Numbered from the stretch's first letter, positions 16,935 to 26,177 are shown. The stretch: 50,653 nt of DNA from Asaia bogorensis (GCA_945861095.1 CAMATI010000003.1:1-50653), one strand, 5' to 3'. Numbers and translations: made by a program. Notes: generated by a model from the letters alone, not told the origin.

Positions 16935-18653
16935 TTGAGCCAGTCCGTCTTTCGGACCGGAAGCCTGCGCGTGCGGGCCTTCGACCCGCTGATCCTGCTG
17001 TGGATCGCCCTGGCGCTGATCCTTATTTTCCTGGTGGTGAACCCGCTGTTCCGCCTGGTGCAAAGCAGCCTGGAGGAGGCGGATACCGGCGCCTTCACCC
17101 TGATGAACTACGTCACAGCGTTCTCTCGCCCGCGCTACCTGACGGCGATGTGGAACTCCATTCGCCTGGGCGCGATGGTGACGCTGCTTTGCCTGATCTT
17201 CGCCGTACCCATGGCCTGGGCGATCTCACGCACCGATATGCCGGGCAAGGGGCTGATCCGGGTGCTGGTGCTGGGGGCTTTCATCACCCCACCCTATCTG
17301 GGCGCGATCGGCTGGATCCTGCTGGCCGGCCCGAATTCCGGCTGGATCAATCGGGTGTTCATGGCCCTGACCGGCGCGTCGGAGGGGATCTTCGACATCT
17401 ACACCTTCAACGGGCTGGCGTTCGTCATCGCCATCTACTCCTTCCCGTTCATCTTCATCTTCACCGCCGCCGCGCTTGACGTCGTGTCCTCGGAAATGGA
17501 GGACGCGGCCAATGTCCTGGGCGCCGGCACGCTCCGCACCACCTGGCTGATCACCCTGCCCATGGTGCTGCCCGCGATCATGGCCGGCGCCATCGTCACA
17601 TTCCTGGAAGCCATCGCGCTGTTTGGCACCCCGGCGCTGATTGCAATCCCGGCCCGATTCAACGTTGTGACCACCCAGTTGTTGCAATTCTTCAGCACGC
17701 CCATCCGATCGGAAGTCGCTGCCGCCTACGCCGTGCCTCTGCTCCTGATCACCGTCGTCCTGTTCGGCCTGCAACGCTGGATGGTCCGCCGGCGCGGCTT
17801 CGTCGCGCTGACCGGCAAGGGGGGAGAGCGCCGGATCACGGAACTCGGCCCCTGGCGTTGGGCGATGTTCGGCTATTCCCTGTTCGTGATGTCGCTGGCG
17901 GTGATCCTACCTTACATCGTGCTGGCCCAGGCCGCTCTGTCGAAAGCCTGGGGCCGAGGCTTCACCTGGGCCAACATCACGCTCAAGAACTTCGAATACA
18001 TCCTGTTCGAGCACGAAACCGCCGCCCAGTCGGTGGTCAACAGCTTCACCTACGCCGCCGCGGCGGCCTTTATCGCGATCGTGCTGGGGTTGGCGATCGC
18101 CTATATCGTCAGCCGCAAGCTGCTGCCCTATGCGGGAATCCTCAGCTTCCTGGCCATGGCGCCCTTCGTCATTCCGGGCATCGTGCTGGCGATCGCGTTC
18201 TATTCCGCCTATGCGCCCCCGCCCTTCGCGCTTTACGGCACCGCGACCATTCTGATCCTGGCCTTCGCCACCCGCTTCCTGCCGATCGGTTTCGCCAACG
18301 CCGATGCCGCCATCCGAAGCATCAACCCGGAAATGGAGGAAGCGGTCCGCATCCTCGGCGGTGGCCGCCTGCTGGCCATCCGCAAGGTCATGGCGCCGCT
18401 GATGAAGCGCAGCCTGATCGGCGCCTGGCTGCTGGTTTTCATCCCCGCCACGCGGGAACTCTCCAGCGCCATGTTCCTGTACGGCCCGAACACGCGGACT
18501 ATGTCCGTCATGCTCATGGACATGAGCGAAGAAGGCAATTTCGAACACCTCGCCGCGCTCGGCTTTCTGCTGCTGGGCGCGACATTGGTCATCGTCGGTC
18601 TGGCCACGGCATTGCTGGGTCGCGACTTCATGTTAAGGCGGGAACGTCAATGA
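16935..18653 (+). CDS. ABC importer permease, fused two-domain (FbpB/AfuB-like)
   Basis: A 572-residue inner-membrane protein with about 12 hydrophobic segments in two homologous halves. Each half carries an EAA-type cytoplasmic loop that docks on the ATPase: MEDAANVLGAGTLRTTWLIT (half 1) and MEEAVRILGGGRLLAIRKVM (half 2). This double-permease layout is typical of iron(III)-type importers, where one chain makes the whole channel. The start is TTG at 16935 with GAGG 8 nt upstream. The stop overlaps the ATPase start in ATGA. It must serve three binding proteins, since no other permease is in the window. Confidence 0.9.
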   Translation: MSQSVFRTGSLRVRAFDPLILLWIALALILIFLVVNPLFRLVQSSLEEADTGAFTLMNYVTAFSRPRYLTAMWNSIRLGAMVTLLCLIFAVPMAWAISRTDMPGKGLIRVLVLGAFITPPYLGAIGWILLAGPNSGWINRVFMALTGASEGIFDIYTFNGLAFVIAIYSFPFIFIFTAAALDVVSSEMEDAANVLGAGTLRTTWLITLPMVLPAIMAGAIVTFLEAIALFGTPALIAIPARFNVVTTQLLQFFSTPIRSEVAAAYAVPLLLITVVLFGLQRWMVRRRGFVALTGKGGERRITELGPWRWAMFGYSLFVMSLAVILPYIVLAQAALSKAWGRGFTWANITLKNFEYILFEHETAAQSVVNSFTYAAAAAFIAIVLGLAIAYIVSRKLLPYAGILSFLAMAPFVIPGIVLAIAFYSAYAPPPFALYGTATILILAFATRFLPIGFANADAAIRSINPEMEEAVRILGGGRLLAIRKVMAPLMKRSLIGAWLLVFIPATRELSSAMFLYGPNTRTMSVMLMDMSEEGNFEHLAALGFLLLGATLVIVGLATALLGRDFMLRRERQ

Positions 18654-19738
18654 GTAAGCTGTCCCTGATCGGGCTGGGCAAGAGTTTCGGCAACACCCCC
18701 GCCGTCGTCGACGTCCACCTGACCCTGCAAGAGGGAGAGTTCGTCTCCCTGCTCGGCCCATCCGGCTGCGGCAAGACCACTACCTTGCGGATGATCGCCG
18801 GCTTCATCAAGCCGACCGCCGGTACGATAGAAATGAGCGGGCATGTCATGTCGTCCCCGTCCCTGGTCGTGGCGCCCGAAAAGCGCGGCATGTCGATGAT
18901 CTTCCAGAGCTATGCGATCTGGCCGAACATGACCGTGGGCCAGAATGTCGCCTTCGGCCTGAAGCTGCGCAAACTGCCGACGACCGAAATCAACCAGCGG
19001 GTCGATAAGATCCTGGACACCGTCCAGATGCTCCACTTGAAGGAGCGCTATCCGGCCGAACTGTCCGGCGGCCAGCAGCAACGCGTCGCCCTGGCCCGCG
19101 CCATCGTGATCGAGCCCGCCGTGCTGCTGCTGGACGAACCGCTGTCCAACCTGGACGCCAATCTGCGGGAGGAAATGCGGACCGAGATCCGCCGCCTGCA
19201 CGACGCGTTCAAGATCACCACCGTCTACGTCACCCACGACCAGGCGGAAGCCATGGTCACGTCCGACCGCATCGTGGTGATGAACCACGGACGGATCGAG
19301 CAGGTGGACGATCCGGTCACTCTATATACTGTGCCAAAAACGCGCTTTGTCGCCGGGTTCATCGGTCGCACCAACTTCCTGGACGGGCGGTTGGACGGCA
19401 ACCAGATCGTGTTCCCCGGCTTCACCGTGCAGGCCGACCTGGCGCCGGACGCAAAGAGCCTGCCGCGAGACGCCAGCTTCTCGGTCCGGCCGCAGACCAT
19501 TGCCATCCAACGCACCGCGCCGACCTCGACCGACCGCATCTGGTGGGTGCAGGGCAAGGTGACCGAGCGAGCCTACCTGGGCGAATATTGGGAATACGGG
19601 GTGCGCCCCGTCGACTCCGACGTCCGGATGCGGGTCAGCACGGCACCGACCGATGTGTACCAGGTCGACGAATCCGTGTGGCTGGGGATAGACCCAGCCC
19701 GCTCGGCACGCGTTCCGGCGCCTGACAAGGCAGTCTGA
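18650..19738 (+). CDS. ABC importer ATP-binding protein
   Basis: A 362-residue ATPase of the sugar/iron (MalK/FbpC-like) class. It has Walker A LLGPSGCGKTTTLRMIAG (about 35-52), Q-loop FQSYAIWPNMTV, signature ELSGGQQQRVALARA (about 138-152), Walker B AVLLLDEPLSNLDANL and the switch His in VYVTHDQAEAM. A C-terminal TOBE-like regulatory domain runs from about 280 (VRPQTIAIQR). The ATG at 18650 overlaps the permease stop by 4 nt, so the two are translationally coupled. It completes the importer cassette. Downstream is a palindromic repeat rather than a standard terminator. Confidence 0.93.
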   Translation: MSKLSLIGLGKSFGNTPAVVDVHLTLQEGEFVSLLGPSGCGKTTTLRMIAGFIKPTAGTIEMSGHVMSSPSLVVAPEKRGMSMIFQSYAIWPNMTVGQNVAFGLKLRKLPTTEINQRVDKILDTVQMLHLKERYPAELSGGQQQRVALARAIVIEPAVLLLDEPLSNLDANLREEMRTEIRRLHDAFKITTVYVTHDQAEAMVTSDRIVVMNHGRIEQVDDPVTLYTVPKTRFVAGFIGRTNFLDGRLDGNQIVFPGFTVQADLAPDAKSLPRDASFSVRPQTIAIQRTAPTSTDRIWWVQGKVTERAYLGEYWEYGVRPVDSDVRMRVSTAPTDVYQVDESVWLGIDPARSARVPAPDKAV

Positions 19739-19793
19739 GTGTAACAGCCCCCGGCCTGTCGAAAGGGCCGCGGCAATCACATATCTTGGCGAC

Positions 19794-19870
19794 GAAAGAA
19801 AACTCTCCCCCTCCCCCCGACCTTGGTCCGCTTCGCGGCCCAAGCCCGCAAGGGGAGGGGGAGAGCTTTC
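19794..19870. repeat. Palindromic intergenic repeat, copy 1
   Basis: CTCTCCCCCTCCCC (19803-19816) and its perfect reverse complement (19852-19865) form a 14-bp stem. The 35-nt interior itself folds: CTTGG-CCGC pairs with GCGG-CCAAG around TTC. Flanking GAAAG (left) and CTTTC (right) extend the symmetry. It belongs to the same family as copies near 20817, 39712 and 42889. It lies between the ATPase stop and the enoyl-CoA hydratase homologue and could act as a terminator-like structure. Confidence 0.85.
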
Positions 19871-19911
19871 TCCCGCCAACGGTTCGGACAGGTGTATAAG
19901 GACTCCGATTG

Positions 19912-20721
19912 ATGAACGACGCTGTGACGATCCCTTTGCGCACGGATAACATGCTGGCGGAAATCGACGGTCCGATCGGCTGGATGACATTCAACAAGCC
20001 ATCTCGCCGCAACGCCGTGTCGTTGGACATGTGGGAAGCGATGCCGGAGATTCTGGACCGGTTCGAACAGGACCCAGCGGTGCGGGTCGTCGTTCTGAAG
20101 GGCGCCGGCGATGTGGCGTTCGTCTCCGGGGCCGATATTTCCCAGTTCGAGCAGTCGCGATCCTCGTCGGAAGCCAATGAGTACTACGACCGCGTTTTGG
20201 ATAACGCCACGAAGCGGTTGCAGGAATGCAGCAAGCCCACAATTGCGATGATCAGGGGTTGGTGCATCGGCGGCGGCATGGCCATCGCGGTCAGTTGCGA
20301 CATGCGAATCGCCACGGAGGGGTCGAAATTCGGCATTCCCGCGGCGCGACTCGGCCTGGGCTACGGCGCGCCGGGCGTGGGTAAGCTGATGGATCTGGTG
20401 GGGCCGTCCTTCACCAAGGAGATTTTCTTCACCGCCCGCCATTTCAGCGCGGCCGAGGCGGCGACCATGGGTCTTCTCAATCGTGTCGTCGCAGACACCG
20501 ATATCGAGTCGTACACGCGGCAGTATTGCGCCACGATCGCCGATAACGCTCCAATGACGATGCATGCGTTGAAACGCACCGTCGGGGAGCTGATCCGCGG
20601 CGAGCAGGCCGACCTGTCCTTGTGTGCGCGCCTGGTCGATGAATGCTTCGAGAGCCAGGACTTCATCGAAGGACGCCGAGCGTTCATGGAAAAGCGCCGG
20701 CCGGTGTTCCGCGGGGTCTGA
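19912..20721 (+). CDS. Enoyl-CoA hydratase/isomerase (crotonase) family protein, non-canonical active site
   Basis: A 269-residue crotonase-fold protein. The CoA/oxyanion-hole regions are present: AFVSGADISQFEQS and RGWCIGGGMAIAVSCDMRIA. The two acid/base Glu of true hydratases are absent. GGGMAI stands where GGGCEL is normal, and FGIPAARLGL where FGxPExxLG is normal, so both positions are Ala. It probably catalyses another crotonase-family reaction or has lost hydratase activity. The start is ATG at 19912, directly after an in-frame TTG at 19909; AAGGA at 19898-19902 fits either. No beta-oxidation partner genes are adjacent. Confidence 0.85.
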   Translation: MNDAVTIPLRTDNMLAEIDGPIGWMTFNKPSRRNAVSLDMWEAMPEILDRFEQDPAVRVVVLKGAGDVAFVSGADISQFEQSRSSSEANEYYDRVLDNATKRLQECSKPTIAMIRGWCIGGGMAIAVSCDMRIATEGSKFGIPAARLGLGYGAPGVGKLMDLVGPSFTKEIFFTARHFSAAEAATMGLLNRVVADTDIESYTRQYCATIADNAPMTMHALKRTVGELIRGEQADLSLCARLVDECFESQDFIEGRRAFMEKRRPVFRGV

Positions 20722-20816
20722 TCGTCGGGGAGGTCCGGTGGAAAAAAAGCCGAGCGGGGTGATGCATCGGCCTTTGTCAGAGGCGGGCGGCATAAGTCGC
20801 GCCGATGGTGCGTGGG

Positions 20817-20863
20817 CCCCTATCCTGGTCCGCTGCACGGCCCAACCGCGCAAGGGACGGGCG
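20817..20863. repeat. Palindromic intergenic repeat, degenerate copy 2
   Basis: CTGGTCCGCTGCACGGCCCA followed by ACCGCGCAAGGGACGG matches the interior and right arm of the 19794-19870 element with several substitutions. The C-rich left arm is largely lost. This is sequence resemblance seen by eye. Confidence 0.5.
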
Positions 20864-21395
20864 CGCGCCTTATCCAGGGCTGCATGGGGGGCTGCATGGG
20901 GGCCGCCAATCCCCAGCATCCGTCCGCGATCTATCCGACGGGCTCCTCGGGGCGCTGCGGCAGGGCGGAACGCGGCATGTCCGATCACGGGATCGAGAGG
21001 TTACCGTGTTGTATTGTGAAATATTGACATATGGAAGTTGTGAGCCTGCCCAGCGCGGCCAGCATGCGTTCGTATTGCAAATCTATTGTCTCGCAAGCCG
21101 GTTACTGGGCGCCGACGCGGCATTCGGCGGGATGGCGCTGAGCCGGGCGGCGCGGGGGCGGATGGTTATTGGTGCGCAGGTGTGTCAATATGTTGCGGTG
21201 CGGTAGACCGTTGGGGGTACGATGAGATGTTTCCGGGAATTCCGGCAATTTCAAGGACATTTTTCGTGGCGGCGGAGCGGCGGGCGGGTCCGGATGAGGC
21301 GTTTCCTGGTTGCGTTGCCCGGACTTTCCGAATATGTTGATAGCAAGTTAAGGGTTGGTGCGGATTTTTAGACTCAGGCGCCGCAAACAAAAAGA

Positions 21396-21422
21396 TTGCA
21401 AATCGGGTCCGGTGTCTATAAA
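21396..21422 (+). promoter_or_regulatory. Sigma-70-like promoter for the RTX-like gene
   Basis: TTGCAA (21396-21401) and TATAAA (21417-21422) with a 15-nt spacer, about 60 nt before the start codon and inside a locally AT-rich stretch. The -10 is a 5/6 match to consensus. The spacer is 2 nt shorter than ideal, which lowers confidence. Confidence 0.5.
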
Positions 21423-21481
21423 TCGACCTCAGCGACGAATAGCGAATTTATCTTAATTCTGGTCCGCGGACGGAGAATGAC

Positions 21482-23029
21482 ATGGCTGTAACAGTACCTG
21501 GCACCGGCAGTACCATCGTAACCGTCACGAGCGGCAGCGGCGACGCTTTGAACCTGGCGGCGGAGATCGGCGCGGCGTTGGACACGCTGGGCAGTGCGCT
21601 GAACACCACCGGGCAGACCATTGGCGGTTCCGTCACGGTTTCGGCGGCGCCGACCGTTGGGACGGGAACGCAGACCTCGGTGGTCCTGAGTGGAACGTCC
21701 TCCGTCAATGCGACCGTGCCGGCGGGCTACAACTACGTCATCGACAACACGACCGGCCAGTCGACCATCGTCGGTTCGAACATCGCGGTGGTCGGTAACA
21801 ACTCGGGCGGCACCTACAGCGTTTCGGGCGGCAGCACGGTCGCGGCCACCGGTGGCAACAACGCCATCTACGGCACCGGCACCACGGAGATCTCCTCCGG
21901 CAGCGGCAACGACACGATCCTCATCGCGGGGACCGGCACGGTGGCTGGCGGTGGCGGCAGCAACACCTTGGTCGGCAGCGGCACCACCGTTCTGCAGTCT
22001 GTCGGCACGAATGACGTTGTCTTCGCGTCTGACGGCAGCAACACGGTCGCCGCCAGCGGCACCGGTGCAGCCATTTTCGGTAACGCTGGCACGATCACCG
22101 CCGTGATTTCCGGTGGAAACACGACCGTGGCCGCGGGCGGTGCAAACCTGGCCGCGACCCTGTCGGGCACCGGCGGCGTCGTCTTCGGTGGCTCTGGCAC
22201 AACCAACCTCTCGGTTAGTAGCAGCGGCAGCACCCTGGTCGGTGGTTCGGGCGGTGGCACGATCGCTTCCGGCACCAGCGGCTCGTTGATCTTCGGCCAA
22301 GGCGGCAGCCTCAGCGTCAACTCAGGGTCTGGCACGTCCACCTTCGTCGGTGGCTCTGGCACGGCGACCGTCAACGCGACGGGTTCGGCTCTGGCGTTCG
22401 GTAACACCGGTATCCTCAACTTCGTCGGCGGTTCCGGTGTGCTCACCGTCATCGGCGGTGTCGGTGGTCAGGAACGCGTGACGGTCGGCGCCGGTGGCCT
22501 CGTTCAGGTCGAAGGCCAGGGCGGTCAGGCCACCATCACCAGCGGCGCCGGTCAGGCGGCCCTGTATGGTGCGTCCGGCTCGATCATGAACTTTGTCGGC
22601 TCCAACCGCGGCTTCATGTGGCTCGGTGGCAGCGGCAACGAGACGATCAACGCCTCCACGTCGTCCACCACCAACACCATGTTCGGCAGCCAGTCGGACA
22701 GCAACAGCGGCGCGCGGATGTTGGGCGGTAGCGGCAACGATCAGTTCGTCGGGGGCCAGGGCACCGCGACGATGACCGGTGGCGCCGGTTCCGATTTCTT
22801 CGCCTTCTTCAACAGCCTTACCGTGGGCAAGGCCAACGTCGTTACGGACTTCGACACGTCCGACGTTGTCGGCCTGTTGGGCTACTCGCAGACCGCCGCT
22901 CAAGTGCTCGCAACTGCAACCGTCGGCACGGGCGGTGTAACGCTGACCCTCGCGGACGCCACAACGATCACGTTCAGCAGCCTCACCAAATCGTCGCAGT
23001 TGGCCGGCCGGATCCTCACGAACGGCTAA
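21482..23029 (+). CDS. Gly/Ser/Thr-rich RTX-like beta-repeat protein, probably secreted or surface-attached
   Basis: A 515-residue protein almost entirely of Gly, Ser, Thr, Ala, Val and Asn, with few charged residues and no N-terminal signal peptide. Short beta-strand repeats of the form GGSGxxTxxxxG run from about 100 to 430. Nonapeptide-like Ca-binding motifs (GGxGxDxU) appear as GSGNDTILIA, GGSGNETINA, GGSGNDQFVG and GGAGSDFFAF. The last ~80 residues (VVTDFDTSDVVGLLGYS, then TLTLADATTITFSSLT) resemble the C-terminal region of type I-secreted RTX proteins. Secretion by a type I system is an inference, as no such genes are in the window. An S-layer-like role is possible. The ATG at 21482 follows GGAGA by 5 nt. 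Confidence 0.75.
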   Translation: MAVTVPGTGSTIVTVTSGSGDALNLAAEIGAALDTLGSALNTTGQTIGGSVTVSAAPTVGTGTQTSVVLSGTSSVNATVPAGYNYVIDNTTGQSTIVGSNIAVVGNNSGGTYSVSGGSTVAATGGNNAIYGTGTTEISSGSGNDTILIAGTGTVAGGGGSNTLVGSGTTVLQSVGTNDVVFASDGSNTVAASGTGAAIFGNAGTITAVISGGNTTVAAGGANLAATLSGTGGVVFGGSGTTNLSVSSSGSTLVGGSGGGTIASGTSGSLIFGQGGSLSVNSGSGTSTFVGGSGTATVNATGSALAFGNTGILNFVGGSGVLTVIGGVGGQERVTVGAGGLVQVEGQGGQATITSGAGQAALYGASGSIMNFVGSNRGFMWLGGSGNETINASTSSTTNTMFGSQSDSNSGARMLGGSGNDQFVGGQGTATMTGGAGSDFFAFFNSLTVGKANVVTDFDTSDVVGLLGYSQTAAQVLATATVGTGGVTLTLADATTITFSSLTKSSQLAGRILTNG

Positions 23030-23056
23030 ACCCCGCAGTCTACCCTCCAGACCTGA

Positions 23057-23086
23057 ATACGGCCAACGCCTCGGCATTGGTCGTAT
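23057..23086 (+). terminator. Hairpin downstream of the RTX-like gene
   Basis: ATACGGCCAACG (23057-23068) pairs with CATTGGTCGTAT (23075-23086) across a short loop, giving 11 of 12 pairs including one G-U. No T-run follows, so it may be a Rho-assisted terminator or a 3'-stabilising structure 28 nt after the stop. Confidence 0.5.
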
Positions 23087-23149
23087 GTCGTTGGGGCGGC
23101 TGACGGTCAGTATCCCGGATCGGTCCCCTGATCCCGCGCGGCGCTCCGC

Positions 23150-24211
23150 ATGAGGCCCAATGTGGCTACCCCTTCACAGCAAAAACGAATCTACAGCGCC
23201 GGGACAGTTGCTCGTAAAATCCGCAGCGCCCACCTCCGCGCACGCTATCTGCTCGGCACAGAAATTCCGGACGCTGAAATCGGCAACCCGCAAGGCTACC
23301 GCTTCCTGACCGACGCCTCCGCGAAATTCCACGGCTTGGTCTATCTGTTCGGTTGGTTCCATCATCCGGCGGACGAATTGGCGGATATGTACGTGATCGA
23401 TGCCGATACCGTCTCCTATGCGGTGGAAGTCGGTCTCCCGCACGGAGGGGTGGCTAACCTTGGACCCAATCTCGGGTTCCGAATGCAGATCTTCCGCCGA
23501 TCGGAGACGATCGACGATAATCTTCACATCGTTTTCGTCACAAGGCTCGGCCGCTGGAAGCGGGTGCGGGTCGCCGATCTGTGCCAGGCCCGCATGGCGC
23601 AATACCGCTATTTCGACTTCGAGCGACGGTTCATCGCGCACACCAAGACCCTGCCGAACGCGAAAATCCTCGATGTCGGCGGACGGGACAGAAGCGGGCT
23701 CGATCGCAGCCTCAGCTTCGAACCGAACGCGGCCACCGTTCTGGATATCCTGCCCAGTGAGAATGTCGATGTGGTGGGCGATGCGCACAACATGGCGAAG
23801 TTGCTGCCGCACGATACCTTCGATGCGATCTATTCCGTCAGCGTGTTCGAACATCTGCTGATGCCGTGGGCGGTCGCGCTACAGATGAACCGCGTCCTGA
23901 AAACGGGAGGAGTCGCCTTTATCGCGACCCATCAGACGATCGGCATGCATGACGCCCCGTGGGATTTTTGGCGGTTTTCGGACACCGCCTGGGACGGCAT
24001 CTTCAACAAGTTCACAGGGTTCGAAATCGTGGAGCGCATGCTCGACTGTGAGCAGTTCGTTATCCCCTTCGTCTGGAGTCCCGGCAAACAGGATGCGGAA
24101 CGGGCCGCGGGGTTTGAGGTCTCGGCCGTCTGGGTAAAAAAGACGCACGCGCCGACGGTCTCCTGGGATGTGATCGTCGCCGACATCGCCGCCACCTCCT
24201 ACCCAACATGA
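23150..24211 (+). CDS. SAM-dependent methyltransferase, class I
   Basis: A 353-residue protein with a Rossmann-type methyltransferase in its C-terminal half. AKILDVGGRDRSGLDR (about 170-185) is motif I. VVGDAHNMAKLLPHD and FDAIYSVSVFEHLLMPW follow, then the GG turn of MNRVLKTGGVAFIATHQTIG. This pattern fits methyltransferases acting on sugars or small molecules, but the target is unknown. The N-terminal ~150 residues are not recognised. The ATG at 23150 has no clear Shine-Dalgarno; a GTG at 23162 is possible. It sits between the RTX-like gene and two glycosyltransferases, which suggests surface glycan modification. Confidence 0.78.
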   Translation: MRPNVATPSQQKRIYSAGTVARKIRSAHLRARYLLGTEIPDAEIGNPQGYRFLTDASAKFHGLVYLFGWFHHPADELADMYVIDADTVSYAVEVGLPHGGVANLGPNLGFRMQIFRRSETIDDNLHIVFVTRLGRWKRVRVADLCQARMAQYRYFDFERRFIAHTKTLPNAKILDVGGRDRSGLDRSLSFEPNAATVLDILPSENVDVVGDAHNMAKLLPHDTFDAIYSVSVFEHLLMPWAVALQMNRVLKTGGVAFIATHQTIGMHDAPWDFWRFSDTAWDGIFNKFTGFEIVERMLDCEQFVIPFVWSPGKQDAERAAGFEVSAVWVKKTHAPTVSWDVIVADIAATSYPT

Positions 24212-24227
24212 CCGGGCCTTAGATTCA

Positions 24228-26177
24228 TTGACCCAGCCCAGAATTCCCGCGCAAGCCGATGCCAATGCGGGACGTCGGACATGGTCGATTTCGGCCGTCA
24301 TTCCGCTCTACAACGGCGCGGCGTTCATCGAACAGACACTCGAATCTGCGCTCCATCAAACCTTGTCGGCTGATGAGATCATCGTTGTGGACGATGGCTC
24401 CACCGATGGCGGCCCCGACATCGTGCGTCGCATGGCGCAGACCCATCCGATCCGACTGATTGAAAAGCCCAACGGCGGTCAGTCCGCCGCCCGCAATCAT
24501 GGCGTGGCACAGGCGATGGGAGACCTGATCGCGTTCCTGGATCACGACGATCTTTGGTATCCGAACCACCTGTCCATGCTGGTCCAGCCTTTCGGCCAGC
24601 CGCGGTCGACGGCGTTGGGTTGGGCATACAGCAACCTGGATCGGATCGACCGGGATGGGCGGATGCAGATCCGTTCCTTCCTGTCCACCCAGAAAGCCAG
24701 GCACCCGAAGCGGTCGTTGGACGATTGCCTGTCGGAGAACATGTTCATCCTGCCGTCGGCATCCCTGATCGATCGGCGCGCATTTCTCGCGATTGGCGGT
24801 TTCGATGAGAGACTGTCGGGGTTCGAGGATGACGACCTGTTCCTGCGGCTGTTCCAAAACGGCTACGATAACGAATATATCGACACGGCCTTGTCCTGCT
24901 GGCGGATTTTCGCGACCAGTTCCTCCTACAGGCCGAGCATGGCGGCGAGTCGGCGGATTTATGCGGAGAAGTTGCTGCGGCAGTTTCCCGACATTCCCGC
25001 GTTCGAGCAGTTCCATACGACCGGGCTGATCGTGCCCCGTTTCCTTGGGCAGGCCATGGCCGATGCGCGTTCGGCGTTGCGATCGGGCGATCCCACGCTG
25101 ATCGATACCTGCATCGCCGATCTCGAATTCCTGCGCGGATTCGTGCCGGACCATTACAGCATTGATCCTGGCCGGCGGCGGTATCTGATCACGGCGATCA
25201 TCCCGCTGTATAACGGACGCGACTTTATCCGAGATGCGCTGGAAAGCATCCTGACCCAGACCCTGCCGCCGGATGAGATCATCGTCGTGGATGACGGATC
25301 GACCGATGACGGCGCCGACATCGTTCTGGAGATGGCCAGGTCGCATCCGATTCGCCTGCTGCGCAAACCGAATGGCGGCCAATCGTCGGCGCGAAACACC
25401 GGAGTCAAGCACGCGAATGGCGACCTGATCGCGCTGCTGGACCAGGATGACATTTGGTATCCCCACCATCTGGCGACTCTGGTCGAACCCTTCACGGATA
25501 CCCGCCCGACAGCGCTGGGTTGGGCATACAGCAATCTGGATCGCATCGATCAGGATGGATCGATGCTGATGAAATCCTTCCTCGGCGCGACCGGCACGTC
25601 GCATCCCAAGACTACGCTGATGCAATGCCTGCGGGAGGATATGTATATTCTGCCATCGGCGTCGCTGATTTCGCGGAAAGCGATCCAGGCGGTTGGCGGT
25701 TTTGACGAAACCCTGTCCGGGTATGAGGACGACGACCTGTTCCTGCGCCTGTTTCGCGCGGGATATGAGAATGTGTATATCGACACGCCACTGTCCAAGT
25801 GGCGGATCTATTCGACCAGCACGTCCTACTCGCCACGTATGGTGGCCAGCCGCCTGATCTACGCGCGAAAGCTGCTGACGGCGTTTCCCGACGACAAACG
25901 GGAGGTCCGGTATTATGCGAGCAGCCTGATCGCGCCCCGCTTCTTCGCACAGATGATGGCCGAATATCGCCGCTCGCTGGCGTACGGCACCATGGAGCAG
26001 ACCAAGCTGGCGTTGAGCCACCTGCATTTCATCGCCCGCTACCTGCGTCGGCGATCGCGCTATCCGCTCATGATGGTGCTGCCGCTGTTGTGGATCAGGC
26101 CGATCGCGAAGGTTCTTTTGGTGCTGCGCAATCTGCTGCCGTCCATGTCGCGGCGCGCGTTGAACCTGGTACGATGA
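24228..26177 (+). CDS. Tandem-duplicated family 2 glycosyltransferase
   Basis: A 649-residue protein with two complete GT2 (GT-A) units. Unit 1 starts at about 20 (ISAVIPLYNGAAFIEQT) and has EIIVVDDGSTDGG and AFLDHDDLWYPNHL. Unit 2 starts at about 320 (ITAIIPLYNGRDFIRDA) and has EIIVVDDGSTDDG and ALLDQDDIWYPHHL. The units align without gaps over more than 230 residues, including ALGWAYSNLDRID and FEDDDLFLRLF/YEDDDLFLRLF, so this is a recent-looking internal duplication. Both keep the acidic metal-binding motif. The C-terminus adds a basic hydrophobic segment (YPLMMVLPLLWIRPIAKVLL) that may sit at the membrane. The start is TTG at 24228. Confidence 0.88.
   Translation: MTQPRIPAQADANAGRRTWSISAVIPLYNGAAFIEQTLESALHQTLSADEIIVVDDGSTDGGPDIVRRMAQTHPIRLIEKPNGGQSAARNHGVAQAMGDLIAFLDHDDLWYPNHLSMLVQPFGQPRSTALGWAYSNLDRIDRDGRMQIRSFLSTQKARHPKRSLDDCLSENMFILPSASLIDRRAFLAIGGFDERLSGFEDDDLFLRLFQNGYDNEYIDTALSCWRIFATSSSYRPSMAASRRIYAEKLLRQFPDIPAFEQFHTTGLIVPRFLGQAMADARSALRSGDPTLIDTCIADLEFLRGFVPDHYSIDPGRRRYLITAIIPLYNGRDFIRDALESILTQTLPPDEIIVVDDGSTDDGADIVLEMARSHPIRLLRKPNGGQSSARNTGVKHANGDLIALLDQDDIWYPHHLATLVEPFTDTRPTALGWAYSNLDRIDQDGSMLMKSFLGATGTSHPKTTLMQCLREDMYILPSASLISRKAIQAVGGFDETLSGYEDDDLFLRLFRAGYENVYIDTPLSKWRIYSTSTSYSPRMVASRLIYARKLLTAFPDDKREVRYYASSLIAPRFFAQMMAEYRRSLAYGTMEQTKLALSHLHFIARYLRRRSRYPLMMVLPLLWIRPIAKVLLVLRNLLPSMSRRALNLVR

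Larger units (their letters stand above)
20722..21481. other. Long intergenic region upstream of the RTX-like gene
   Basis: 760 bp without a supported gene. Around 20817-20863 is a degenerate copy of the palindromic repeat (CTGGTCCGCTGCACGGCCCA...). From about 21000 the GC content drops, and the 3' end carries a promoter-like pair for the gene at 21482. Short open frames here have no recognisable content. The length and base composition would suit a regulated leader. Confidence 0.6.

Noticed and set aside
20624..21340. Several 70-130 codon plus-strand frames upstream of the RTX-like gene
   Set aside because: No domain, no ribosome site, and partial overlap with a degenerate palindromic repeat.
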